A stretch of 64,000 nt of DNA, taken from assembly GCF_003026455.1 (NCBI RefSeq), contig NZ_PYMB01000001.1, positions 620,001 through 684,000 of the forward strand, read 5' to 3'. Below are positions 33,664-42,072 of this stretch, piece after piece. The position numbers and the translations under genes were made by a program. Positions within the stretch are counted from its first letter, which is position 1; every line of letters starts with the position of its first letter. The notes beneath the pieces were generated by a model. The model searched no databases and was not told the origin of the DNA. It saw nothing but the letters and a program-made list of their open reading frames with translations. This DNA is from Photobacterium rosenbergii. Lineage in GTDB: Bacteria; Pseudomonadota; Gammaproteobacteria; Enterobacterales; Vibrionaceae.

Positions 33664-34992
33664 ATGTCTGAGAAAGTTAAGGCTTCGGCTCACGTAGCAC
33701 AAATTTCAGAGAATTATTTCTTTGACTGCCAAAAAAAAACGCTATTCACAACAGTAGGAAGTATCTCCCTGAATAGAGCGGAGAAAGGTGTCCTCTATAA
33801 ACTTATTACCGAAGCGCCGAATATGGTCAGCAAAGAAGAGCTACTTACTGCAGGTTGGGCAAGAAAAGAAGTCGCTGAAACCTCTCTGTTTCAGACTATT
33901 CGAACTTTACGTATTAAGCTGAAAGAGCAAGAGATTGGACAAGTCATTGAACTCGTTCCTCGATTAGGTTATCAAATCAAAATCCAAGGCTTTGTGTCTT
34001 ATCAAGACCTTTACAACATACCTGAGATACCTAAGCAGGAAAAAAAGAAACCGCTTTTGAATAATAAGCGCTATCTGATTGCGGCAATAGCCTTTGCTAT
34101 TTGCATCCTATCTGTGAGTTTTCTTTATAACAACTGGCCAACTGAATATAAGTACAAACTGATCAATGACGACAAAAACAATACCCTCGTCTTTTTATCC
34201 ATGAATCAGGATGATTTTGACTACTTGTTACAAACCAGTGAGCTTTTTTTCAAGCCAGCTAAGCTCAGCAATAAGTTAATGTTTATCCACAAACTTGATG
34301 ACGAGTTTTCGGTTGCCATCTGTACTAAAACCCCGGATGGTTGTGATATTGATACAGCACATGCCATTAGCTTCAACCACTCGGAGCTCAGCACATTATG
34401 GGAATTACTGGATAACTACCTGCCACAAGTCCCACCGTTAGCTGCTATGAATGTTTTAAAGGACAATACCACCATGCAATCTGGTGTTAAGTCTTATAAC
34501 ATTTTCCTTGAAGATGGTGACTTTACAACCAACCTTTCACACCACTTCGTCAATCAAGTTGACGATTCTACTTGGCTTTTTACATCGATAAATTACCGCC
34601 CGAATAGCGATCAGAGTGAATACATTGCAGCTTCCTTTCGTGGTGGTCGCTCTATTATGGAAACGGAAAGTAAATTGCCATTCCTCATAACTGTAACGAA
34701 TTACCCAGAATATTTTTATTGGGTGCTTAGTCCAGCGGATAAAGCAAAGCTTGGAATAAACCCCCCCGGCCCACTAGAAACATTGACTAATGATTTCTAT
34801 GTAGATGTTGAAAAGTACATCAGTTACCTGCTTTATCGCCAACCTCACCTCCAACTATGGCTATCTGAAGGCTATGGTTTTCATTGGTTTATCAAGAAAG
34901 GAAGTAATGACAATGTATTCAAGCAATTCATCCTCGGGGAGAAATGTGCTGAGCTGCCAATAGACTTTGAAAACCAGCCCACCTGTCCGTAA
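33664..34992 (+). CDS. ToxR/CadC-like membrane-bound transcriptional regulator
   Basis: Inner membrane regulator of 442 residues. The N-terminal cytoplasmic 100 residues form an OmpR/ToxR winged helix (ISLNRAEKGVLYKLITEAP, LFQTIRTLRIKLKEQEIG, LVPRLGYQIK). A linker follows, then one membrane helix (YLIAAIAFAICILSVSFLY, about 140-160). The remaining 280 residues are a periplasmic domain that I do not recognise, with cysteine pairs (AICTKTPDGCDI and GEKCAEL/PTCP) that could form redox-sensitive disulfides as in ToxR and CadC. A run of nine A lies in codons near 23-25. I prefer the ATG at 33664 over the in-frame GTG at 33655. It heads a probable operon with two small genes. Confidence 0.82.
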   Translation: MSEKVKASAHVAQISENYFFDCQKKTLFTTVGSISLNRAEKGVLYKLITEAPNMVSKEELLTAGWARKEVAETSLFQTIRTLRIKLKEQEIGQVIELVPRLGYQIKIQGFVSYQDLYNIPEIPKQEKKKPLLNNKRYLIAAIAFAICILSVSFLYNNWPTEYKYKLINDDKNNTLVFLSMNQDDFDYLLQTSELFFKPAKLSNKLMFIHKLDDEFSVAICTKTPDGCDIDTAHAISFNHSELSTLWELLDNYLPQVPPLAAMNVLKDNTTMQSGVKSYNIFLEDGDFTTNLSHHFVNQVDDSTWLFTSINYRPNSDQSEYIAASFRGGRSIMETESKLPFLITVTNYPEYFYWVLSPADKAKLGINPPGPLETLTNDFYVDVEKYISYLLYRQPHLQLWLSEGYGFHWFIKKGSNDNVFKQFILGEKCAELPIDFENQPTCP

Positions 34993-35047
34993 ACCCACTT
35001 TTTCAACTTGGGTATATAATTATCAGGTCGTCCAGAGAGGAGGTTGT

Positions 35048-35422
35048 ATGATAAGCAATATTAATATGCTATTTCTTCTCGGACACTTGTCATTGTATTC
35101 TCAAGCAGGCAGCCACCTCGAAAAAGCAGCCGATGAAATCTGCCTCTGCCTTGAGGCTCCCTACCAACAGGCTGAACAATCCCTTCTTCAACTAAATGGT
35201 GACCAAGGTTCTAATGATCTAGCTAAAGTGACAAGGTCACAAGATGAGATGATGGCAACCATCAATGCAGCGACATTATGCATGGAGTCCTTCCGCCAAC
35301 TTTACCCTGACATTGCTAAAGATATCGCCCTACAGGATAAGACACTAAGACTACTTGAAACCAAGTGCCCCGACCCTTTATCTGCACAGTCACTACCTTC
35401 TCCTAGCAAGCATATTGAGTGA
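35048..35422 (+). CDS. Small protein downstream of the ToxR-like regulator
   Basis: Protein of 124 residues that I do not recognise. The start at 35048 is chosen for its excellent GAGGAGG site four bases upstream; the frame is open further back to 34967, overlapping the regulator. The N-terminus (MISNINMLFLLGHLSLYSQA) is hydrophobic but lacks basic residues, so secretion is doubtful. The rest is helical with three Cys. Position after a membrane regulator recalls ToxS-type partners, but there is no ToxS similarity. Confidence 0.6.
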   Translation: MISNINMLFLLGHLSLYSQAGSHLEKAADEICLCLEAPYQQAEQSLLQLNGDQGSNDLAKVTRSQDEMMATINAATLCMESFRQLYPDIAKDIALQDKTLRLLETKCPDPLSAQSLPSPSKHIE

Positions 35423-35511
35423 TAACACTATTGCAGTGCACATGAAATGTAAATACTATGTTAACTATAGCTAAGGCGATGAGCTCTGATTCAAGGAAGG
35501 AGGGAAAGCGA

Positions 35512-35799
35512 ATGCATTTAAAACAAGGTATATATCTTTTTTTCTACCATCTGAGGGCTTTCTTTGAACTTACATTCAAGCCTCTGTTCGGTCTTATCAC
35601 CGTCGGTTTGATCCTCTCTGCAATCTTAATCCAATCACCATCAACACGAATTGAGGGGGGCTTGGTGTTAGCTGGGTGCATTGTAACGGCTTTTTGGATC
35701 ACAATCGTTCGGTACTATTATTCCGCAATTTTAAGATGGTCTGATACCCGGCAAAAGACATCAGCTGTGATTGAGTTTCCCCGCCAGTCTGACGACTGA
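35512..35799 (+). CDS. Small two-helix membrane protein
   Basis: Protein of 95 residues with two hydrophobic segments (PLFGLITVGLILSAILIQ and GLVLAGCIVTAFWITIV) separated by a short polar loop, and a basic, polar C-terminus. The ATG at 35512 has a GGAGGG site upstream; the frame also opens at 35458. No family recognised. It follows the 124-residue gene on the same strand and is probably part of the ToxR-like operon. Confidence 0.58.
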   Translation: MHLKQGIYLFFYHLRAFFELTFKPLFGLITVGLILSAILIQSPSTRIEGGLVLAGCIVTAFWITIVRYYYSAILRWSDTRQKTSAVIEFPRQSDD

Positions 35800-35810
35800 A
35801 AGCACTAACA

Positions 35811-35832
35811 AAAAAAGGCGCGTAAGCGCCTT
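35811..35832. terminator. Terminator between the ToxR-like operon and ppiC
   Basis: AAGGCGC, loop GTAA, GCGCCTT, preceded by an A run and followed by T. It has a good U tract on the minus strand for ppiC and is usable in both directions. Confidence 0.85.
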
Positions 35833-35851
35833 CTTTACATGAAATACGGGT

Positions 35852-36178
35852 TTACACCGTATATAACACCTTAATGATGTGCCATCCGAACTTTGTCTTT
35901 ACCACTTCAGGAATCACACCACGGAGTTCTGGGGTCTTCAATTTTAGTGCTTCACTGGTACTGATTGCTTTATTCGAAAAAACAGCTTTATCGAACTGTG
36001 GCACCATTTGGCCTTTACGGAATTCGCCCAGATCCCCACCTTTTTTACCTGATGGACACGTCGAGTGCTTCTTAGCCAGAGCCTGGAACTTAGCACCTTT
36101 CTTCAGTTGCTGAAGAATATCTTCAGCCAATTCTTTGTGTTTCACCAAGATATGTAGAGCATGCGCTGTGCGAGCCAT
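35852..36178 (-). CDS. ppiC: Peptidyl-prolyl isomerase, parvulin type, with an extra loop
   Basis: Small cytoplasmic cis-trans prolyl isomerase. [36 protein letters not shown] and [13 protein letters not shown], then [10 protein letters not shown], match E. coli PpiC. The protein has 108 residues against 93 in E. coli: about 15 extra residues lie between AVFS and FGWH (within [20 protein letters not shown]), reaching into the substrate-facing side. The start at 36178 has GAGG 6 bases upstream; the frame opens further at 36214. Monocistronic, flanked by terminators. Confidence 0.9.
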   Translation of the reverse strand: MARTAHALHILVKHKELAEDILQQLKKGAKFQALAKKHSTCPSGKKGGDLGEFRKGQMVPQFDKAVFSNKAISTSEALKLKTPELRGVIPEVVKTKFGWHIIKVLYTV

Positions 36179-36317
36179 GGAGTACCTCATCATTCTATGC
36201 TGCTTTTGCAGCACAACTAAATCTATCTTGCCCTTACATACAGCAATATAAGTAAAAGCGTTTGGTCTGAACTATACACGTCTCTGGCTTTGCAACCAAC
36301 TTTGCATTAATTCAGGT

Positions 36318-36346
36318 ACAAAAAAGCCAGCACATGTGCTGGCTTT
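36318..36346 (-). terminator. Terminator of the VC0807-type gene
   Basis: A 24-bp perfect palindrome, AAAGCCAGCACA with its complement, and six U on the minus strand. It lies 18 bases after the stop. Confidence 0.9.
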
Positions 36347-36363
36347 CTATCCAATACTGATGG

Positions 36364-37053
36364 CTATTGTTCGGTCTTGAGGATTTCAGCCGTTTCAAGC
36401 TGTGTCATCTGGCGGATCTGACGCCACATGTAGAAGAAAATTCCCATCATCATAATCATTGATGGAATCGCGATAGCTGGGTAACTGACCAAAGTCAGGC
36501 GGCCTAACTCTTCATTGAAGGCCTGAGTCCCGGAAGGGCTAGTCACAATCATTTTCGCCAATACGTAATTCATCACAGATGAAAACACGAACGTCCCGGC
36601 AAACAAGTAGTTTGATGTCAGCAAGCGGCGATCAAAATCGCGCTTACGACCAAACTCGTTCAGCTTTTCATTGATAAGAGGAAGGTTTAATACTGTTTCA
36701 TTAAAAAGCATCTTGCTCACAACAGGGTATTTTGTAAATGTTGAAGCAAACACACCAATACCGATAAGGCCTGGAATCAACGCTTCTTTTACCGCTAACC
36801 ATTTAGGGTCTAGCTGCAAAAGACCGATACCACCAGTGAGTAAGACACTGACAAAGCCTAACAACGAGATAAAGTTAAACTTTTTGTACTTAATCAGCTC
36901 ATAGCCACCCAGTACAACCGGAAAAGCTAAAGCAACTAATAGTGCGCCAACAGAGCCAAGGTATTCATCACCACTGAGCTTCATTAGTACAACTGAAGGC
37001 ACGATGACATTAAAAATCAAATCGTTAAGAGGACTAGCTTTCTTTTCCGTCAT
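36364..37053 (-). CDS. VC0807-type integral membrane protein
   Basis: Inner membrane protein of 229 residues with about six helices. It resembles the VC0807 family of Vibrionaceae membrane proteins (DLIFNVIVPSVVLMKLSG, GIGVFASTFTKYPVVSKMLF, NYVLAKMIVTSPSGTQAFNE). No function is established that I know of. A polar loop (NEKLNEFGRKRDFDRR) separates the two membrane halves. The ribosome site is weak. Single gene, divergent from the CDGSH/glutamate-synthase fusion. Confidence 0.7.
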   Translation of the reverse strand: MTEKKASPLNDLIFNVIVPSVVLMKLSGDEYLGSVGALLVALAFPVVLGGYELIKYKKFNFISLLGFVSVLLTGGIGLLQLDPKWLAVKEALIPGLIGIGVFASTFTKYPVVSKMLFNETVLNLPLINEKLNEFGRKRDFDRRLLTSNYLFAGTFVFSSVMNYVLAKMIVTSPSGTQAFNEELGRLTLVSYPAIAIPSMIMMMGIFFYMWRQIRQMTQLETAEILKTEQ

Positions 37054-37282
37054 AATATTTTACAAAGTTATCTAAACGTAAACATCTGCATTGTTCCGTG
37101 AAATGAGTCAACTGTAAAGTAGTTGACCGTTACAAAAGATTAAATCCCCTTTTCGATTTAGGCAAAACTATCTCTGATATCCAACAGATAGAACATTTTC
37201 TGTACCTTTGCCAATTATGCAAATATGCCCATCGTCTCCCATACTTTGAGCATCCTTGTGCCTATCTTCGTTGGAGCGTTAA

Positions 37283-38827
37283 ATGAGTAAGCCAGTGGTC
37301 GCAAATATCAAGCCGAGCAAAGTTAACCTAGAAAAAGGGCAAACCTACTACTTCTGCACTTGTGGACGTTCCGCCAAACAACCTTTCTGTGATGGTTCAC
37401 ATCAAACCACTGATTTCAAACCTATGAGCTTTAAAGCGGAGAAAGATGGCGATGCCTTTCTTTGCGCCTGCAAGCACACTGGCAACGCTCCTTTCTGTGA
37501 TGGGACCCACCAACAGTTCGATGACACTAACATTGGACAAGAAGGCCCAGGCATCACATCCAGTGCTAATGAGTTACCTATTGCAAAAGCGACTAAAGAA
37601 GAGCCTACCGTTGAATATATTCACCAGTTAGCCCGTGAAGGTCTTAGCAACCTTGGCCATCATGGTGCCATGACCGCCATGGGGGTTCCCAGGCATAAAC
37701 TGCCTGATTGGGATGACATCCAAATCATGGTGGCTCAAATGGCCAGCAAACCCCTTATGGAAAACGCTAAGGTCGGTACAGAACTCGTTATTGGCCCTAA
37801 AGCGAAAAAGCCATTGGTGTTAAACATGCCACTGTTCGTCTCTGACATGAGTTTTGGTGCGTTATCTGAAGAAGCCAAAACGGCGCTTGCTATGGGTGCG
37901 GAAAAAGTTGGCACAGGCATTTGCTCTGGTGAGGGAGGCATGCTCGCTGAAGAGCAACAAGCCAACAGCCGGTATTTCTATGAACTTGCCAGTGCGATGT
38001 TCGGCTACCATGAGGGGTTGCTAAAGAAAGTCCAAGCCTTTCATTTTAAAGGCGGGCAAGGCGCAAAAACGGGCACCGGCGGACACCTTCCGGCGATTAA
38101 AAATACCGGTAAAATAGCGAAAACACGGTGCCTAGAAGAAGGGACGGATGCGATATCCCCTCCCACATTTAAAGACTTAAAAACACCTCGAGACTTTGCA
38201 GCATTTGCTGAGAATGTCAGAGTGATAACAGGTGGGATCCCCATTGGGTTTAAGCTCAGCGCAAACCATATTGAACGTGACATGGGGTTTGCCCTTGAAG
38301 CTGACGCAGACTACATCATTCTTGATGGGCGTGGAGGCGGTACCGGTGCCGCCCCTGAAATATTCCGTGACCATATCAGTGTACCAACCATTCCGGCCTT
38401 AGCCAGAGCGAGATACTTCCTCGATAAACAAGGCATGACGGGCGAAGTGACACTGATTATCACCGGAGGGTTACGTACACCAACAGATTTTGTCAAAGCT
38501 ATGGCTTTAGGTGCTGATGGTATTGCGCTTGCCAACAGTGCCATGCAAGCCATCGGCTGTGTCGGAGCCAGGATCTGTAATACCAACAACTGCCCTGCCG
38601 GTATAGCAACTCAGGATCCAGAACTTCGCAAAAAACTCGATCCCAATATTGCCGCGACCAAGCTTGCTAATTTCCTGACCGCCTCAACAGAGCTAATGCA
38701 AGTCATGGCTAGAGCCTGTGGGCACCATCACCTTAACCAGTTTAACCAAGATGATTTAGCAACTTGGAATAGTGATATGGCTCAGCTTGCAGGTATTGAA
38801 TACTCAGGCTTTAAGCAACGTGAATAG
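37283..38827 (+). CDS. CDGSH iron-sulfur domains fused to FMN-binding glutamate synthase-like domain
   Basis: Cytoplasmic protein of 514 residues with two parts. Residues 1-85 hold two CDGSH motifs (FCTCGRSAKQPFCDGSH and FLCACKHTGNAPFCDGTH), each with the Cys-Cys-Cys-His set that binds a 2Fe-2S cluster as in mitoNEET. Residues 120-500 are the FMN-binding domain of glutamate synthase (GltB type): MPLFVSDMSFGALSEEAK, GEGGMLAEEQ, FKGGQGAKTGTGGHLPAIK, ILDGRGGGTGAAPEIF. Cys residues near the C-terminus (CVGARICNTNNCPAGIATQ) match the 3Fe-4S region of GltB. The amidotransferase domain is missing, so it is not a normal GOGAT. GGAG lies 6 bases before the ATG. Confidence 0.9.
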   Translation: MSKPVVANIKPSKVNLEKGQTYYFCTCGRSAKQPFCDGSHQTTDFKPMSFKAEKDGDAFLCACKHTGNAPFCDGTHQQFDDTNIGQEGPGITSSANELPIAKATKEEPTVEYIHQLAREGLSNLGHHGAMTAMGVPRHKLPDWDDIQIMVAQMASKPLMENAKVGTELVIGPKAKKPLVLNMPLFVSDMSFGALSEEAKTALAMGAEKVGTGICSGEGGMLAEEQQANSRYFYELASAMFGYHEGLLKKVQAFHFKGGQGAKTGTGGHLPAIKNTGKIAKTRCLEEGTDAISPPTFKDLKTPRDFAAFAENVRVITGGIPIGFKLSANHIERDMGFALEADADYIILDGRGGGTGAAPEIFRDHISVPTIPALARARYFLDKQGMTGEVTLIITGGLRTPTDFVKAMALGADGIALANSAMQAIGCVGARICNTNNCPAGIATQDPELRKKLDPNIAATKLANFLTASTELMQVMARACGHHHLNQFNQDDLATWNSDMAQLAGIEYSGFKQRE

Positions 38828-38905
38828 GATTTTTGCGAAGGCGATATTGTTAATCTCGTAAAAATTCCTATATGGTAAAAGCTTAACTAATGAGTGGATA
38901 TTCAT

Positions 38906-39445
38906 ATGCTTACAACAAACGATACTGCACTGGTGATAGTTGATGTCCAGGGAAAGCTGGCTCAAATCATGGATAACAAAGAAACGCTTTTCAAAAGTTT
39001 GGAAACCGTTGTCAAAGGCGCCAAGATTCTTGATATCCCGATTATTTGGGTTGAGCAAATCCCACACAAGCTAGGTCCAACCATTCCACAAATCTCTGAT
39101 CACCTGCATGAACATAGCCCTATCGCCAAAAATAGCTTTAGTTGTTATCGCGAACCAAAATTCGTGGATGCCTTGGCAGCATCAGGTTGTAAGAATGTCG
39201 TTGTCGTCGGTATCGAAGCCCATATCTGCGTATACCAAACTGTTCGCCAACTGCTAGAAGCGGATTATCATGTTGAAGTGGTTGCCGATGCCGTATCGTC
39301 ACGCAACCCAACGAATAAACAGGTCGCACTCCAAAAAATGCAGCAATTTGGCGCATCGTTAACGACTGCTGAAATGCTCATTTTTGAGCTTCAAGAAGTT
39401 GCCGAAGGTGAGCGATTTAGGGAAATTCTCAGCGTTGTGAAATAG
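38906..39445 (+). CDS. Isochorismatase-like cysteine hydrolase
   Basis: Cytoplasmic hydrolase of 179 residues (YcaC-like). The triad is visible: Asp in LVIVDVQGKL (near residue 16), Lys in the KLGPTIP region, and Cys in VVVGIEAHICVYQT (near residue 107). LEADYHVEVVADAVSSRN completes the family fold. The substrate is unknown. I chose the ATG at 38906; a GTG at 38894 in frame is the alternative. It lies 78 bases after the CDGSH fusion gene on the same strand, so cotranscription is possible, and ends at a long hairpin terminator. Confidence 0.88.
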   Translation: MLTTNDTALVIVDVQGKLAQIMDNKETLFKSLETVVKGAKILDIPIIWVEQIPHKLGPTIPQISDHLHEHSPIAKNSFSCYREPKFVDALAASGCKNVVVVGIEAHICVYQTVRQLLEADYHVEVVADAVSSRNPTNKQVALQKMQQFGASLTTAEMLIFELQEVAEGERFREILSVVK

Positions 39446-39466
39446 CGACTTAGCGCGTTAATGTAA

Positions 39467-39512
39467 AAAAACCGCGATGCCAATGTGTAAATGTTAGCAT
39501 CGCGGTTTTTCT
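39467..39512. terminator. Terminator between isochorismatase and DmsC-like genes
   Basis: AAAAACCGCGATGC and GCATCGCGGTTTTT form a 14-bp stem with a 16-base loop and A/T flanks on both sides. Confidence 0.9.
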
Positions 39513-39534
39513 TTATGCCCCGTTTGGGAGGGAC

Positions 39535-40296
39535 TTAATAGCCAACACCTGCAAAATAGGATGAAAAACCACTTAATACCAATGCAAAAGTCATTACACC
39601 CATTACCGGTTTGCTCTTGGTAATAATTGGCAGAGACCAAACACCGACAGCAGCTAACAGCAAGCCAAGGCTCACAACTTGGGCAATAAAGGGCATGGCA
39701 GAGCCATCCACTTCAATTTGATTCGACAACTCACCCAGCTGTGGCAAGCCCGTAAGCATGCAAACAAGCGCGATAACAGCGCCAACGCATGGCAGGACAA
39801 CATTTAGCGCTTCGACTTTATGCTTCGCTCTGATAAGGCTTGCGTGTGCCAATAATGTTCCCCCACAAAGCGTTGTCGCTAGGAAATGAGAGCTAACAAG
39901 CCATTGCTCACTGCGCAACATCAGGCCGTTGAGTAAATAACCAGAACCGACCAAAATTGCCAAGCTCAGGCATGCCTTGCGGAAGGTATCTGAACCAATC
40001 AAGGCTTTCTCAGCAAACCAATACATCAAGGCGGTAGCGAAAAAGGTGATAGCAAGAAGCGCTTCGTCGCCAATTTGGTAGACCTCGGCAGTATCGGCAA
40101 GCATCAAGTTAAGCTCTCGCAGCAATAGCGCACTGAATAACATAAGCCACAAAGCAGGCATGGTTCGATACAGTCTATCAGCTTGACCAAAACACAGTTT
40201 GCCCGTCAACAGCACGATACCGAGAACAATAAATGCACCAATTGCCAGTTGGGTTAATACACTTGAAAGAATTAATGGCCATTCAAACCATGCCAT
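39535..40296 (-). CDS. DmsC-like membrane anchor, orphan
   Basis: Inner membrane protein of 253 residues with about eight helices. The opening, FEWPLILSSVLTQLAIGAFI, matches the start of DmsC/YnfH anchors of DMSO reductase, which hold the catalytic and iron-sulfur subunits to the membrane and oxidise menaquinol. The rest is hydrophobic but shorter than E. coli DmsC (287). No DmsA or DmsB gene lies in the window, so either it works with partners elsewhere or it has another role. GAGG lies 6 bases before the ATG. Confidence 0.6.
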   Translation of the reverse strand: MAWFEWPLILSSVLTQLAIGAFIVLGIVLLTGKLCFGQADRLYRTMPALWLMLFSALLLRELNLMLADTAEVYQIGDEALLAITFFATALMYWFAEKALIGSDTFRKACLSLAILVGSGYLLNGLMLRSEQWLVSSHFLATTLCGGTLLAHASLIRAKHKVEALNVVLPCVGAVIALVCMLTGLPQLGELSNQIEVDGSAMPFIAQVVSLGLLLAAVGVWSLPIITKSKPVMGVMTFALVLSGFSSYFAGVGY

Positions 40297-40377
40297 GACT
40301 CACCTCGTCGCCACACTATGCAGCGATATTACAAACATAAGGCGGCGTATTGTGCCTGACAGCAATAATTTGTCCAC

Positions 40378-40408
40378 AAAAAAGCCCTGCTAGCAAGCTA
40401 ACAGGGCT
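40378..40408 (-). terminator. Terminator of the MFS transporter gene
   Basis: AGCCCTG-C-TAGC pairs with GCTA-A-CAGGGCT, a 2-base loop with one mismatch. On the minus strand it is followed by six U, 24 bases after the stop. Confidence 0.85.
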
Positions 40409-40431
40409 ATTTGCCGATAAAGTACCTCTGG

Positions 40432-41844
40432 TTAATCTAGGCTTTCTTGCTTGTATGAGCGCTTTGGCTTCGCTACATCGGTTGATAGTGGTTGAGCTTT
40501 CAAACACACAACCGTCACGATCAAAGAGACCAATGCGACAATAACTAAGCCGCCATATGTCATAGTAAAGCCTTGTCCCAAGGCAATCGGATCAAACTGT
40601 GAAAGTCCTTCCGCACTCCCTTCCCCCACCAACACAGGCACTTTGATATGAAATAGCGCACCACAAAATGCAACACCTATTGCCCCACCAAACTCACGGC
40701 CATAACCGAACATAGAAAGGCCTATTCCCCTATCTTGAGGGGGCAATACATTCTGTACCACTACATTTAGGCTAGGCAGGGTAAGCCCTAATCCTAACCC
40801 GGCAAACGCCAGCGCAACTGTCATCAGCATGCCTTGATAAAGGAGAAAAACGGCAACAACAGCCATTGCAAACCCAATAACCACAAGGGACTTATAATAA
40901 CCTGTTCTGGCTATTCGCTTACCTCCGAGGTACGCCCCACTGGTGATACTCATCATAAACACCATCATGATGAGGCCACTTGCTGAAGCAGTCATTCCAT
41001 GCTGCCATTGCATTTGCAGTGGTAAATACACCAACACTGCAAACATCAGAAGCTGAGAACACATAATAAGCAACACACTAATCATATAACCGGGAAGGTT
41101 AAACAAACGCGCCGGAAGGATTGGGTCTGGCACTCGCTTTTCTACAATCATAAAAATTATCGTTGCGACAACCGTTGCAATAATTAAGCTGATTTGACTG
41201 ATCGCAATATCTGGCGACATCAGTAACAGCAAGAGCGTAGTAATTGTCATCAATAAACCCGCTCCCGCCCAATCAAAGCGGCTATCCCGCCCTTTGCTTA
41301 GATGCTTTAGGTTGGTATTTATCATCCATAAAGCTAAAGCCCCCAAAGGCAGATTAATCCAGAAGACCCAACGCCAACTTAAGTGCTCAGCGAAATACCC
41401 CCCAAGCAGCGGCCCGGCGATACTCGAAGCGGCGTAAACCGCCGAGATATACCCCTGATACTTGCCCACTTCGCGAGCAGGAATACAATCAGCAATAACA
41501 GTGAATGCCAGAGCAATGAGGCCTCCGCCACCAATACCTTGCAATACCCTCGCTGCGACCAATGTCGGCAAGTCTTGTGCAATCGCGCAGGCAACCGAAC
41601 CTAGCAGGAACAATACCACGCTAATATTTAGCATCTTGACCCTGCCAAAGATGTCACTCAGCTTACCATACACTGGTAGCACTGCAGTTGCCGCCAATAA
41701 ATAGGCCGTCACCACCCAGGTCAATGCCTGACCGGCACCAAGCTCTTCACCAATAATAGGTAAAGGCGTCGTTACAATACTTTTCTCTAATGAACCCAGC
41801 GCAATAACTAATGCGACGCTGGCAAAAATCGTTTTAGGCGACAT
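40432..41844 (-). CDS. MFS multidrug exporter, DHA2/EmrB-QacA type
   Basis: Inner membrane drug:H+ antiporter of 470 residues with about 14 membrane helices. Motifs of the DHA2 group are present: LTWVVTAYLLAATAVLPVYG and KLSDIFGRVKML (motif A), VLQGIGGGGLIALAFTVIAD (motif B/C region), and WRWVFWINLPLGALAL. The preferred start is the ATG at 41844, with GGAGG 4 bases upstream; the frame extends to 41880. No membrane-fusion partner (EmrA-like) is adjacent, so it probably works alone across the inner membrane. No regulator adjacent. Confidence 0.9.
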   Translation of the reverse strand: MSPKTIFASVALVIALGSLEKSIVTTPLPIIGEELGAGQALTWVVTAYLLAATAVLPVYGKLSDIFGRVKMLNISVVLFLLGSVACAIAQDLPTLVAARVLQGIGGGGLIALAFTVIADCIPAREVGKYQGYISAVYAASSIAGPLLGGYFAEHLSWRWVFWINLPLGALALWMINTNLKHLSKGRDSRFDWAGAGLLMTITTLLLLLMSPDIAISQISLIIATVVATIIFMIVEKRVPDPILPARLFNLPGYMISVLLIMCSQLLMFAVLVYLPLQMQWQHGMTASASGLIMMVFMMSITSGAYLGGKRIARTGYYKSLVVIGFAMAVVAVFLLYQGMLMTVALAFAGLGLGLTLPSLNVVVQNVLPPQDRGIGLSMFGYGREFGGAIGVAFCGALFHIKVPVLVGEGSAEGLSQFDPIALGQGFTMTYGGLVIVALVSLIVTVVCLKAQPLSTDVAKPKRSYKQESLD

Positions 41845-42072
41845 GTGCCCTCCTATGAATGCGCCACAAGGATAAATCAAACATTTGATTACGAAAACAG
41901 AAGATTATGGAGCATAAGCTCTCACTTATAACACGCTGAGCATTGACAAATGGCAGACATTACTCTAACTTATTTTTTAAATAAAAATAAGTTACCTTGT
42001 ATGGCACCGATTTGCTTATTTGCAGGGTTACGTTTTCACTTATTCTATAAAGCTTCAAGAGTTGGGACGCCT

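Noticed and set aside
34967-35047. N-terminal extension of the 124-residue gene into the ToxR-like gene
   Set aside because: The upstream start lacks a ribosome site, while the ATG at 35048 has GAGGAGG at ideal distance.
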